A stretch of 64,000 nt of DNA from Cyclobacterium plantarum (GTDB lineage Bacteria > Bacteroidota > Bacteroidia > Cytophagales > Cyclobacteriaceae): assembly GCF_011290685.1 (NCBI RefSeq), contig NZ_JAANYN010000017.1:1-64000 (forward strand). The letters run 5' to 3'. Each line of letters opens with the position of its first letter. Positions within the stretch are counted from its first letter, which is position 1. The position numbers and the translations under genes were made by a program. The notes below the pieces were generated by a model. That model was not told the DNA's origin, made no database searches, and saw only the letters and a list, made by a program, of their open reading frames with translations. Positions 51,944 through 61,190 of this stretch are shown piece by piece.

Positions 51944-52786
51944 ATGATTCTAATTGCAGACAGTGGTTCAAGCAAAACCGATTGGCGGGTAATCGGGAAA
52001 GATGACAACATCTCTCAGTTCAGGACCATCGGATTTAACCCCTATTATCAAACCAGAGAGGACATGGTTGCAGGTTTAAACAACCCTCATTTGCTGGCTT
52101 TAAAATCTCAGGTCAGCCAGATCTATTTTTATGGGTCCGGTTGTACCTCAGCGGCCAATAAAGCATCCGTTGCACAAGCCATCCATAGTATATTTCCACT
52201 CACTGAAATACATGTTGATCACGACCTTATGGCTTCTGCCAGGGCTACCTGTGGACACCAGGCCGGCATAGCCTGTATTCTGGGTACCGGATCCAACAGC
52301 GGTGACTACGATGGGGAAAACATTGTCTCAAGCAGGCCTTCCCCCGGTTATTTATTGGGTGATGAAGGTGGTGGAGTATATATTGGAAAGCATTTTCTTC
52401 AGGATTTTATTTATGATGACATGCCTGAAGAAATCCGCAAGGAGTTTATCAAGGTCTATAACCTAACGATATTCGAGATTCAGGACAACGTTTACAAAAA
52501 GCCCTTTCCCAACCGGTACATGGCTGGTTTTTGTAAGTTTATTTCACAACACAAATCCAATCCTTATTGCTATAACCTGATTTATAATGCCTTTAGGGAT
52601 TTCTTTCACAGGCATGTAATGAGGTATGAAAACTATCAAAACAAGCCTGTGAACTTTGTAGGATCAATCGCATACTATAATAATGACATTCTGAGAAAAG
52701 CCGGAAAGGACCTGCAAATTCAAATCAATACCATCATCGAAACCCCGATTGCCGGGTTGACCCTTTATCATCAAGAAAAAATATGA
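51944..52786 (+). CDS. BadF/BcrA-type sugar kinase (GlcNAc/MurNAc kinase-like)
   Basis: A 280-residue ASKHA-fold kinase. The phosphate loops MILIADSGSSKTDWRV (N terminus) and LGTGSNSGDYDG (about residues 111-122) and the GYLLGDEGGGVYIG segment are typical of N-acetylglucosamine kinase and the MurK kinases, which phosphorylate MurNAc and GlcNAc. The directly coupled murQ (4-nt overlap) supports a role in cell-wall sugar salvage. Substrate choice cannot be fixed from sequence. Confidence 0.85.
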   Translation: MILIADSGSSKTDWRVIGKDDNISQFRTIGFNPYYQTREDMVAGLNNPHLLALKSQVSQIYFYGSGCTSAANKASVAQAIHSIFPLTEIHVDHDLMASARATCGHQAGIACILGTGSNSGDYDGENIVSSRPSPGYLLGDEGGGVYIGKHFLQDFIYDDMPEEIRKEFIKVYNLTIFEIQDNVYKKPFPNRYMAGFCKFISQHKSNPYCYNLIYNAFRDFFHRHVMRYENYQNKPVNFVGSIAYYNNDILRKAGKDLQIQINTIIETPIAGLTLYHQEKI

Positions 52787-53598
52787 GTACCACAGAAAGT
52801 TCTTCTTTTTACGATCACCTGGAAAAAATGTCAGTAAGTGAATTGCTGGCAAATATGAATAAAGAGGATCAAACTGTTCCATTGGCAGTAAATAAAGCTT
52901 TACCACAGCTGGAGGCATTAATAGATGCGATCGTACCAAGAATGGAAAAAGGCGGCCGCCTCTTTTACATAGGTGCTGGCACAAGTGGGCGATTGGGTAT
53001 TTTGGATGCTTCGGAATGTCCCCCTACCTACGGGGTCTCTCATGAAATGGTCATCGGCATTATTGCCGGTGGGGACACAGCCATCCGAAAAGCAGTAGAA
53101 AATGCGGAGGATGATCCACAACAGGCCTGGAAAGATATTCAATCATTTGGATTCAACGCACAAGATACAGTAATTGGAATTGCTGCTTCAGGTACTACAC
53201 CATATGTAATCGGAGGAGTTAAGGCTGCTGAATCGGCAGGCTTGCTCACAGGTTGTGTTACTTGTAATACCAATAGCCCCCTGGCAGCTGCAGTGAGGTT
53301 CCCGGTTGAGGTAGTGGTGGGGCCTGAATTCGTAACCGGTAGTACGCGCATGAAATCAGGAACTGCACAAAAACTTTGTCTTAACATGATCTCTACCAGT
53401 GTCATGATCAAACTCGGAAAGGTCAAAGGAAATAAAATGGTGGACATGCAGTTATCTAATAAAAAACTGGTTGATAGAGGCACAAAGATGATCATGGAAG
53501 CGACTGGGTTGGGAGAAAAAGAAGCCCATGATTTGTTGAACAAATATGGATCCGTAAGAAACGCAGTCGCCGCTCATGAAAAAAAAACTGATGCCTAA
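52783..53598 (+). CDS. murQ: N-acetylmuramic acid 6-phosphate etherase
   Basis: MurQ splits MurNAc-6-phosphate into GlcNAc-6-phosphate and D-lactate. The 271-residue SIS-domain protein has the family signature GRLFYIGAGTSGRLGILDASECPPTYG near residues 62-84 and GPEFVTGSTRMKSGTAQKLCLNM in the middle. The shorter length (E. coli ~298) reflects a trimmed C terminus. It overlaps the upstream kinase by 4 nt. Together they could recycle peptidoglycan amino sugars. Confidence 0.94.
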   Translation: MSTTESSSFYDHLEKMSVSELLANMNKEDQTVPLAVNKALPQLEALIDAIVPRMEKGGRLFYIGAGTSGRLGILDASECPPTYGVSHEMVIGIIAGGDTAIRKAVENAEDDPQQAWKDIQSFGFNAQDTVIGIAASGTTPYVIGGVKAAESAGLLTGCVTCNTNSPLAAAVRFPVEVVVGPEFVTGSTRMKSGTAQKLCLNMISTSVMIKLGKVKGNKMVDMQLSNKKLVDRGTKMIMEATGLGEKEAHDLLNKYGSVRNAVAAHEKKTDA

Positions 53599-53603
53599 GG
53601 GTA

Positions 53604-54680
53604 TCAGATAAAACCTTCATCTATTTTTCTGGCATCTGTAACATATTCTCTAAACTTACTTTCCTCTCCAAGTTTACAAATTAAAAGTACATTTTCACTA
53701 TCGCTGATCAGGTAATCTTTTAAACCCTGAATGACCACCAGCTTGTCCTGAGGAAGTTGAATGAAACAGTTTTCCGTATCGTACAATAGCGCTTTACCTT
53801 TTACACTATTTTGTTCATTGTCCTTATCAGAAATGTCATACAGATTTTGCCAGGAACCCAGGTCTGACCAGCCAAAATCACCCAATACCATAAAAAACTC
53901 ATCGGATCTCTCTAAAATGCCATGGTCAATGGAAATATTTTTGATCAGGCTGTAAGCCTTGTTCAGAAACAGGTGCTCCTTTTCAGTGCAAAAGTAAATT
54001 TCACCTTCCTCAAAAACTTCAGCCATTTCCGGTAAATACTTTTCAAAAGCATTGATGATACTTTCATTTTTCCAAATAAAAGTCCCCGAATTCCAAACGA
54101 AATCTCCACTTTCCAAAAAAGTGGTGGCCAGGGAAAAGTCAGGCTTTTCGGTAAAGGTTTTTACTTTTTTAACCTGCTTCCCATTATCGGGGAAATACTG
54201 AATATAACCATAGCTGGTATCTGCCCTGTTTGGCCTGATACCGATAGTAACCAGGTTTCCAGATTCGGAAGCGCCCTCTATAGCCAGATCTATGGCTTCA
54301 AAAAAAGCCTGTTCATTAAAGATCAACTGATCGGATGGACTGATCAGCACCATGGCATTTGGGTTCAATTTTTTGATTTTATAGCTGGCCAGTGCAATAG
54401 ATGCTGCAGTATTCCTTCGCAATGGCTCAACGAGTATCTGGTTTTCAGGTATTTGTGGTAATTGTTCTTTTACCAGGGAAAGGTATCTTTTATTGGTCAC
54501 CACAATAAACTGATAAGGTTCGAAGGCATCTTTAAACCTATCATAGGTCATTTGAAGCAAAGACTTGCCGGTACCAAGTAAATCCAAAAACTGTTTGGGC
54601 TTGTGGTGCCTGCTAAACGGCCAGAATTTAATTCCGATACCTCCTGCCAAAATCACTACATATTTGTCCCTTGTCTCCAT
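53604..54680 (-). CDS. manC: Mannose-1-phosphate guanylyltransferase
   Basis: A 358-residue nucleotidyltransferase making GDP-mannose from mannose-1-phosphate and GTP. The signature GGIGIKFWPFSRHHKPKQFLDLLG has a Lys in the usual Arg place; VLISPSDQLI, FTEKPD and WNSGTFIWK follow. The family's C-terminal isomerase half (as in long ManC/AlgA) is absent. It begins 3 nt after kdsD and is probably cotranscribed, pointing to surface polysaccharide or nucleotide-sugar supply. Confidence 0.92.
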   Translation of the reverse strand: METRDKYVVILAGGIGIKFWPFSRHHKPKQFLDLLGTGKSLLQMTYDRFKDAFEPYQFIVVTNKRYLSLVKEQLPQIPENQILVEPLRRNTAASIALASYKIKKLNPNAMVLISPSDQLIFNEQAFFEAIDLAIEGASESGNLVTIGIRPNRADTSYGYIQYFPDNGKQVKKVKTFTEKPDFSLATTFLESGDFVWNSGTFIWKNESIINAFEKYLPEMAEVFEEGEIYFCTEKEHLFLNKAYSLIKNISIDHGILERSDEFFMVLGDFGWSDLGSWQNLYDISDKDNEQNSVKGKALLYDTENCFIQLPQDKLVVIQGLKDYLISDSENVLLICKLGEESKFREYVTDARKIDEGFI

Positions 54681-54683
54681 AAT

Positions 54684-55652
54684 TTATACAATTCCTTCCT
54701 TCATCAAATCATGAATATGGATAAACCCGACAACCGAATTACCTTCCATTACTACCAATTGTGTAATATTAAAATCCCTCATCAATCCCAGTGCTTTTAC
54801 CGCATACTCCCCGGCATCGATCGTTTTCGGATGACTGGTCATGATTTCAACCGCCTTTATCCGTGTCAGGTCAGGGTCACGCTGAAGCATTCTTCTCAGG
54901 TCTCCATCCGTTATGATGCCCAGCAACTGCTTATCAGGTCCAACCACAGCTGTCGCCCCAAGCCTTTTACTGCTTATCTCTACAATTACATCCTTTAAGT
55001 TCGCATTCACTGTAATGACAGGCAGCAAGGAATCATCCATTACATCTCCAACTTTCAGGTACAGCTTCTTGCCCAGGGCACCTCCCGGATGAAACCTGGC
55101 AAAAGATTCGGCAGTAAAACCCCTGGCTGTAAGTAAGCAAACTGCCAGGGCATCTCCCATGGCCATTTGGGCTGTAGTACTGCTGGTTGGAGCCAGCTTA
55201 TTCGGGCAGGCCTCTTCCTTTACACCTGCATACAACACGTAATCTGCTTGCCTGGCCAAATAACTGGATTCGTTACCCACCAAGGCTATCAGCTTGTTTC
55301 CAAGTTGCTTAACCAAAGGTACCAGCACTTTAATTTCGGGAGTATTGCCGCTTTTAGATATGCATATTACAAAATCTTCTTTTTTAATCATACCCAAATC
55401 ACCATGAATTGCATCGGCAGCATGCATAAATAAAGAAGGTGTTCCTGTAGAATTGAGTGTAGCCACAATTTTATTGGAAATGATGGCACTTTTGCCAATA
55501 CCGGTGACCACCACCCGTCCTGAGTGCTGAAAAATATCTCGTACACAAGCCTCAAAATCCTCTCCAATATAAGGTATTAAATTTATAAGGGCATCGGCCT
55601 CGTTTTGAAGTACATTTATTGCCGTGGTTTTAATATTTTTTAGTAAATTCAA
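54684..55652 (-). CDS. kdsD: Arabinose-5-phosphate isomerase (KpsF/GutQ family)
   Basis: A 322-residue SIS domain plus two CBS domains (~205-322). It converts ribulose-5-phosphate to arabinose-5-phosphate, the precursor of Kdo in lipopolysaccharide. The SIS signatures VTGIGKSAIISNKIVATLNSTGTPSLF and CISKSGNTPEIKVLVPL are present. The start codon appears to be a TTG at 55652, as no ATG lies nearby; the protein start (NLLKNIKTTAINVLQNEA) is then conserved-looking. Confidence 0.92.
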   Translation of the reverse strand: MNLLKNIKTTAINVLQNEADALINLIPYIGEDFEACVRDIFQHSGRVVVTGIGKSAIISNKIVATLNSTGTPSLFMHAADAIHGDLGMIKKEDFVICISKSGNTPEIKVLVPLVKQLGNKLIALVGNESSYLARQADYVLYAGVKEEACPNKLAPTSSTTAQMAMGDALAVCLLTARGFTAESFARFHPGGALGKKLYLKVGDVMDDSLLPVITVNANLKDVIVEISSKRLGATAVVGPDKQLLGIITDGDLRRMLQRDPDLTRIKAVEIMTSHPKTIDAGEYAVKALGLMRDFNITQLVVMEGNSVVGFIHIHDLMKEGIV

Positions 55653-55671
55653 TTTTGCAGTTGTTAATTGT

Positions 55672-55689
55672 TAATTTTGTACAAAGGTA
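55672..55689. promoter_or_regulatory. Overlapping divergent -7 elements between kdsD and recQ
   Basis: The sequence TAATTTTGTACAAAGGTA contains TAATTTTG on the plus strand and TACCTTTG on the minus strand, back to back with a 2-nt gap. Each is a perfect TAnnTTTG. The minus element ends 29 nt before the kdsD start; the plus one lies ~70 nt before the recQ start. No -33 TTG with normal spacing was found for either. Confidence 0.45.
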
Positions 55690-55750
55690 GGAAAGTTTTA
55701 CCTTAAACTTTAATGATTGACTGAGAGCAACTCATTAAACTATTTATATA

Positions 55751-57928
55751 GTGGATAACGCAGTAAAAGATAATCTGAAAAATATTTTTGGTTTCAATCA
55801 GTTCAGAGGAAACCAACAATTCATAGTAGAAAATATACTTAAGGGGAAAAACACTTTTGTTATAATGCCTACAGGGGCAGGGAAATCCCTTTGCTACCAA
55901 TTGCCAGCCGTTTCAAAAAAGGGGACTGCTATCGTCATTTCTCCTTTAATTGCGCTGATGAAAAATCAGGTGGACCAACTGAACAGTTTTGGCATTAATG
56001 CCCATTTCCTTAATTCCACCCTGAGCAAATCCGAATCGAACAGGGTAAAGGGTGAAGTAACGGCCGGTCTTACCAAATTGCTATATGTGGCTCCCGAGTC
56101 GTTGACCAAAGATGAAAACGTCCAGTTTTTAAAAAACTCGGATATTAGCTTTGTTGCCATTGATGAGGCCCATTGTATTTCGGAGTGGGGTCATGATTTC
56201 AGGCCAGAGTACCGAAAGATAAAATCAATTATTGCCCAGATCGGGGACAAGCTCCCGGTCATCGCACTTACAGCTACAGCCACGCCAAAGGTTCAGCAAG
56301 ACATACAGCGAAACCTTCAAATGGAGGAAGCTGACCTTTTCAAGTCTTCATTTAATCGGACCAATCTTTATTATGAGGTCAGACCGAAAATGAAGAATGA
56401 CACCAAAAAGGAAATCATCAAATACATTAAGTCACAAAAAGGCAAATCGGGGATCATCTATTGTCTGAGCAGGAAAAAAGTGACAGAAATAGCCGACCTT
56501 TTAAAGGTGAACGGGATCAATGCCGCCCCGTATCATGCCGGACTTGATGGTCACGTCAGGATAAAAAATCAGGATGACTTCCTCAACGAAGAAGTAGATG
56601 TCATCGTGGCCACCATCGCTTTTGGAATGGGCATAGACAAGCCAGATGTAAGGTATGTCATCCATTATGATGTACCCAAGTCCCTCGAAGGCTATTACCA
56701 GGAAACCGGTAGGGCCGGAAGAGATGGCCTTGAAGGTCACTGTCTAATGTTTTACCGGTATGAAGATATTGTAAAACTGGAAAAGTTCAATAAAGACAAG
56801 CCTGTCAATGAACGCGAAAACGCCAAAGTCCTGCTCCAGGAAATGGCAGCCTATGCTGAAAGTTCAGTTTGCAGGAGAAGGTTTTTGCTTCATTATTTCG
56901 GGGAAAACCTGGGAAAAGATTGTGGCTTTTGTGACAACTGTAAAAAGTCAAAAGAAACCTTTGATGGTCAGGATGACATCATTACTGTAATCAAAGCTGT
57001 AAAGGAAACCAATCAAAGGTTTAGTATGGATCATATCGTAAGTATGATTCGGGGAGAAAAAGACGATTACATAGAGAGCTATGACCATGATAAACTCTCC
57101 ACTTTTGGCCTGGGTAAGGACAAAGATACGATCCATTGGAAAACAGTAATTAGACAAACCATGATTTATGGTTTGCTTGATAAAGACATAGAAAATTACG
57201 GTGTCCTTTTGCTATCAGATAAAAGTGAAGCTTATTTAAAGGAACCTTACCCTATTAAGATCAGTAAAAATCATAATTTTGAGGAAATGGCTGAAAACAT
57301 ATCTTCTGAAGAGCTGAACAATGTGGGCAAAGCTTATGATGAAAAGCTTTATGAATTGCTGAAAGCGGAACGAAAAAAAGTAGCAAAAGTCAAAAACCTC
57401 CCTCCTTATGTCGTCTTTCAGGATCCGTCACTGGAGGAAATGGCTACCGTTTATCCTACCTCAAAGGAAGAACTGGCCCAAATCAATGGGGTAGGAATAG
57501 GAAAAGTAACCAAATTTGGTGCTAGCTTCCTGAAATTGATTGAGAAATATGTAGATGAGAATGAAATTATCACAGCGTCAGATGTGGTAGTAAAAACCGC
57601 CGGAACGCGGTCCAAAGTTAAGATCACCATCATTCAGCAAATAGACCGAAAAATTGACCTTGACGAAATTGCAAATAACCTGAATATCAGCATGAGCGAA
57701 TTGCTTCATGAAATAGAGCAGATTATCTACAGTGGGACAAAATTAAACATCAATTATTACATCCAAAACATCATGGATGATGAAAGAGAGGATATTCTCC
57801 ATGATTATTTCATGACGGCCGATACTGACAAAATCCGGGAAGCCATGGCGGAATTAGAGGAAGATGATTTTTCTGAGGAGGAAGTAAGGGTTTACCGGAT
57901 AAAATTTATTTCAGATCACGCCAACTAA
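55751..57928 (+). CDS. recQ: ATP-dependent DNA helicase RecQ
   Basis: A 725-residue RecQ that unwinds DNA 3'-5' in recombinational repair. The start is a GTG at 55751. Visible parts are Walker A PTGAGKS (40-46), the DEAH box IDEAHCISEWGHDFRPEY, GYYQETGRAGRDG, the zinc-binding Cys cluster CRRRFLLHYF...CGFCDNCKK, and an HRDC domain (~555-600). The C-terminal ~110 residues after HRDC form an extra helical tail. It lies 14 nt upstream of purD. Confidence 0.95.
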   Translation: MDNAVKDNLKNIFGFNQFRGNQQFIVENILKGKNTFVIMPTGAGKSLCYQLPAVSKKGTAIVISPLIALMKNQVDQLNSFGINAHFLNSTLSKSESNRVKGEVTAGLTKLLYVAPESLTKDENVQFLKNSDISFVAIDEAHCISEWGHDFRPEYRKIKSIIAQIGDKLPVIALTATATPKVQQDIQRNLQMEEADLFKSSFNRTNLYYEVRPKMKNDTKKEIIKYIKSQKGKSGIIYCLSRKKVTEIADLLKVNGINAAPYHAGLDGHVRIKNQDDFLNEEVDVIVATIAFGMGIDKPDVRYVIHYDVPKSLEGYYQETGRAGRDGLEGHCLMFYRYEDIVKLEKFNKDKPVNERENAKVLLQEMAAYAESSVCRRRFLLHYFGENLGKDCGFCDNCKKSKETFDGQDDIITVIKAVKETNQRFSMDHIVSMIRGEKDDYIESYDHDKLSTFGLGKDKDTIHWKTVIRQTMIYGLLDKDIENYGVLLLSDKSEAYLKEPYPIKISKNHNFEEMAENISSEELNNVGKAYDEKLYELLKAERKKVAKVKNLPPYVVFQDPSLEEMATVYPTSKEELAQINGVGIGKVTKFGASFLKLIEKYVDENEIITASDVVVKTAGTRSKVKITIIQQIDRKIDLDEIANNLNISMSELLHEIEQIIYSGTKLNINYYIQNIMDDEREDILHDYFMTADTDKIREAMAELEEDDFSEEEVRVYRIKFISDHAN

Positions 57929-57942
57929 AAGAAATACTACAA

Positions 57943-59238
57943 ATGAACATATTGCTTATTGGAAGCGGTGGCAGGGAACACGCCTTTGCCTGGAAAATAA
58001 AACAGAGTACACATTGTGAAAAATTATGGATTGCTCCTGGCAATGCCGGAACTCAGGCCCTTGGGGAAAATATAGACCTATCCGCCAATGACTTCGAAGG
58101 AATTAAGCATTTTTGCATTACAAATGACATCCATTTACTCGTAGTTGGACCAGAAGAGCCATTGGTAAAGGGTTTAAGAGATTTTTTGGCCCTGGACCCT
58201 AAAACTGCCTCCCTTCCCATCGTGGGGCCAGGTAAGGCAGGTGCACAGCTCGAAGGTAGTAAGGATTTTTCGAAGGCATTTATGAACCAATATGGGATCC
58301 CTACCGCTTCCCATGCCACGTTCACACAGGCATCTTTACAGGAGGGTATTGCTTATTTAAAAACGCAAAAATTGCCGATTGTCCTTAAAGCGGATGGCCT
58401 GGCGGCTGGCAAGGGTGTTTTGATTTGTAACAGCCATGAAGAAGCTGAAAAAAGCTTCAAAGACATGCTGGTAGGACAGAAATTTGGGGAAGCCTCAACA
58501 AAAGTGGTAATAGAAACTTTCCTTAAAGGAATAGAGCTTTCCGTATTTGTAGCCACAGATGGAGAAAGCTATAAAATTCTTCCTGAAGCAAAAGATTACA
58601 AGAGAATCGGTGAAATGGATACCGGACCAAACACCGGGGGTATGGGAGCCATTAGCCCGGTTCCATTCGCAGATCAGGCTTTTATGGAAAAAGTCGAAGA
58701 AAAAGTTATTAAGCCTACCGTTCTCGGGTTAAAAAATTCAGGAATAGATTTCAGGGGTTTTCTTTTTATAGGTCTTATGAATATGGATGGGGAGCCCTTT
58801 GTCATCGAATACAATGTCAGAATGGGAGATCCGGAAACCCAGGCTGTGTTACCTAGAATTGAAAGCGACTTTGTATCCCTGTTGAGTGCCATTGCTGATA
58901 AGAAATTGAGAGATTATAATTTAAAAACCACTGCCACCAAAACAGCAACAGTGGTAATGGTAGCCGGAGGATATCCGGAAGTCTATGAGACGGGCAAGGT
59001 CATATCAGGCCTGGAAAAAGATACGCTCAAACAAGCCATCACCTTTCATGCGGGCACCAAAACAAGGCATCCGGAAGCCATCGTTACCAATGGTGGAAGA
59101 GTACTAGGAATTACCGGGTTAGGAAATACAATCGAGGATGCGATTAAGCATGCCTACGAAAGAGTAAATCAGATCAATTGGGAGAAAGTAAATTACAGGA
59201 AAGATATCGGTCAGGATATTCTTCATTTAAGTGATTGA
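57943..59238 (+). CDS. purD: Phosphoribosylamine-glycine ligase (GAR synthetase)
   Basis: PurD catalyses step two of purine synthesis. The 431-residue ATP-grasp enzyme begins NILLIGSGGREHAFAWKI, followed by VGPEEPLVKG, LKADGLAAGKGV, the metal-binding NTGGMGA and EYNVRMGDPETQAVLPR. The chain is complete. It is 14 nt after recQ and 46 nt before ricT. Confidence 0.97.
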   Translation: MNILLIGSGGREHAFAWKIKQSTHCEKLWIAPGNAGTQALGENIDLSANDFEGIKHFCITNDIHLLVVGPEEPLVKGLRDFLALDPKTASLPIVGPGKAGAQLEGSKDFSKAFMNQYGIPTASHATFTQASLQEGIAYLKTQKLPIVLKADGLAAGKGVLICNSHEEAEKSFKDMLVGQKFGEASTKVVIETFLKGIELSVFVATDGESYKILPEAKDYKRIGEMDTGPNTGGMGAISPVPFADQAFMEKVEEKVIKPTVLGLKNSGIDFRGFLFIGLMNMDGEPFVIEYNVRMGDPETQAVLPRIESDFVSLLSAIADKKLRDYNLKTTATKTATVVMVAGGYPEVYETGKVISGLEKDTLKQAITFHAGTKTRHPEAIVTNGGRVLGITGLGNTIEDAIKHAYERVNQINWEKVNYRKDIGQDILHLSD

Positions 59239-59284
59239 AAACCCATTTTCACGAGGAGGCAACTCCCTTAAATATAGATGAATT

Positions 59285-60655
59285 ATGTCAGGATGTACAA
59301 ACTGTAGCACCGGAACGACAGCTGTAGGCGGCTGTCAAAATAACGGCAGTTGCGGTACCAGCGATTGTAATAAAATGAATGCCTTTGATTGGTTATCCCA
59401 TATGGGCATACCCGAAATAGATAAATTTGACATTGCAGAAATTAAATTTAAAGGAGGAAGAAAAGATTATTTCAGAAATTCGGGCCTTTTGCCACTCACT
59501 ACCGGAGACCCGGTGGTGGTGGATGTACCCAACGGGCACCACATTGGTTACGTGTCCCTGCAAGGTGAGTTGGTAAGACTTCAGATGCAGAAAAGAAAAA
59601 TCAAAAACGATGACAATATTCTTAGCATTTACCGGGTAGCGACCCAAAAAGACCTTGATAAATGGCAGGAAGCCAAAAACCGGGAAATCCCTACCATATA
59701 CAGGAGCAAACAAATCATTGAGGAACTCAAACTGGGAATGAAACTATCGGATGTGGAATATCAGGCAGATAATTCAAAAGCCACTTTTTATTATTCCGCT
59801 GATGACAGGGTTGATTTCAGGGAATTGATCAAGATTTTGGCTTCAGAGTTTAAAATAAGGGTTGAAATGAGGCAAATTAGCCTCAGGCAGGAAGCGGGCC
59901 GGTTGGGAGGCATTGGTGTTTGTGGCAGGGAGCTCTGTTGCTCCACCTGGATCCACGATTTTAAAAGTGTCACTACTTCAGCAGCAAGATATCAGAACCT
60001 TTCCCTGAATCCGAGTAAATTGTCCGGCCAATGCGGTCGGTTGAAATGCTGCCTGAATTTCGAACTGGATAGTTACCTGAGTGCATTGGAAGATATTCCC
60101 AATGTTGAGAAGCCACTGCTAACGGAAGCGGGACCCGCCAAGCTCCAAAAAACAGATATTTTCAGAAGACTCATGTGGTTCAGTTACAATGATGACAACA
60201 ACTGGCACTCCATAGATTGTGACAGGGTCAAATTGATCCTTGAACAAAACGAAAAAGGAATCACTCCTTTCAACCTAAAGCAGGACAAGGCATTTGAGGG
60301 AGAGTTTGACCAAAGCAAAAACAACCAGGACCTGGAGCTATTGGACAAGAAATTTGCTCAATCCAAAAGGAAAAAGAAGCGAAAACCCAAATCAAGAAAA
60401 CCCAACATGACCTCAGGTGAAGCTGGAACAGCCAGACCTGATCAGCAAGAAAAAAGGGGCAGAAATCAAAAAAGCAATCGCAACCATAAAAGAGGAAATA
60501 AAAATCAAAAGGATAATCCATCCCAAATCCAGGCCGATAATGGGTCGCAAGGACCAAAAAGTAAAAATGATGGTCATCCGAATAAAAGGCGTAGGCCCAA
60601 CCGAAACCGGAATCCAAAGAACAATCCAAACCAGGGGAAGTCTGATGATAACTAA
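59285..60655 (+). CDS. ricT: PSP1-domain protein, RicT-like
   Basis: A 456-residue protein with an N-terminal Cys-rich leader (residues 4-28), the PSP1 domain (~70-270) and a long basic low-complexity tail rich in K, N and R (~345-456). CGRELCCSTW and the paired cysteines in SGQCGRLKCCLNFEL are the family's iron-sulfur-like cluster motif. In Bacillus RicT works in a complex that controls RNA maturation and development. The role here is inferred. gldH begins inside its last codons. Confidence 0.88.
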   Translation: MSGCTNCSTGTTAVGGCQNNGSCGTSDCNKMNAFDWLSHMGIPEIDKFDIAEIKFKGGRKDYFRNSGLLPLTTGDPVVVDVPNGHHIGYVSLQGELVRLQMQKRKIKNDDNILSIYRVATQKDLDKWQEAKNREIPTIYRSKQIIEELKLGMKLSDVEYQADNSKATFYYSADDRVDFRELIKILASEFKIRVEMRQISLRQEAGRLGGIGVCGRELCCSTWIHDFKSVTTSAARYQNLSLNPSKLSGQCGRLKCCLNFELDSYLSALEDIPNVEKPLLTEAGPAKLQKTDIFRRLMWFSYNDDNNWHSIDCDRVKLILEQNEKGITPFNLKQDKAFEGEFDQSKNNQDLELLDKKFAQSKRKKKRKPKSRKPNMTSGEAGTARPDQQEKRGRNQKSNRNHKRGNKNQKDNPSQIQADNGSQGPKSKNDGHPNKRRRPNRNRNPKNNPNQGKSDDN

Positions 60656-61121
60656 ATGCCTGTCCCCCATTTTATACTTTCTCGGCATGCTTTTTTTGCT
60701 TTCCGGCTGTAATGGAGACAGGTTGTACGAATCCTTTGAAGACTTTCCAAACCAAAGTTGGCTGGTATCGGATACAGTTTCATTTTCGCTGGATTCACTA
60801 CCTCCCGCTGTTTCAAAAATGCTATCTGTAGGCATCAGGTACAACGACAGCTACGAATACCATAACCTGTACCTCCGTTACTTACTCAGGGACAGCCTGA
60901 ATAATGTAATGTTGGATTCACTGGTCAACCTGCAACTGTTTGATTCCAAATCAGGTCAACCTCTGGGATCAGGATTTGGCAACAGAAGGACACTTTATGA
61001 TACTTTACCTGCAAATCAACTTGCAACACCAGCAAGGGTGGAGTTCATCCAATACATGAGAAAAGACACCTTGACTGGCATTGAATCGGTAGGCTTGAAA
61101 ATATCGGAGATTAGGGATTAA
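60645..61121 (+). CDS. gldH: Gliding motility lipoprotein GldH
   Basis: From the ATG at 60645 the product is 158 residues, with a lipoprotein signal ending LLSGC. A longer frame back to 60417 reads the opposite-phase ricT tail and is not used. YESFEDFPNQSWLVSDTVSF, YNDSYEYHNLYLRYLL and the C-terminal GIESVGLKISEI fit GldH of Bacteroidota gliding-motility (type IX secretion) systems. It overlaps ricT by 11 nt, the usual neighbour in this phylum. GldH is needed for gliding in Flavobacterium; its exact role is unknown. Confidence 0.88.
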   Translation: MITKCLSPILYFLGMLFLLSGCNGDRLYESFEDFPNQSWLVSDTVSFSLDSLPPAVSKMLSVGIRYNDSYEYHNLYLRYLLRDSLNNVMLDSLVNLQLFDSKSGQPLGSGFGNRRTLYDTLPANQLATPARVEFIQYMRKDTLTGIESVGLKISEIRD

Positions 61122-61190
61122 AACTGCAACATGCATTTTTTTCAGGGTAAAGGAATAAGAGCCAGACAGCTAGTATTGTGTGCCATGTTT

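Noticed and set aside
60417-60644. Upstream extension of gldH
   Set aside because: The added residues come from the ricT low-complexity tail in another frame and precede the lipoprotein signal; the ATG at 60645 is clearly better.
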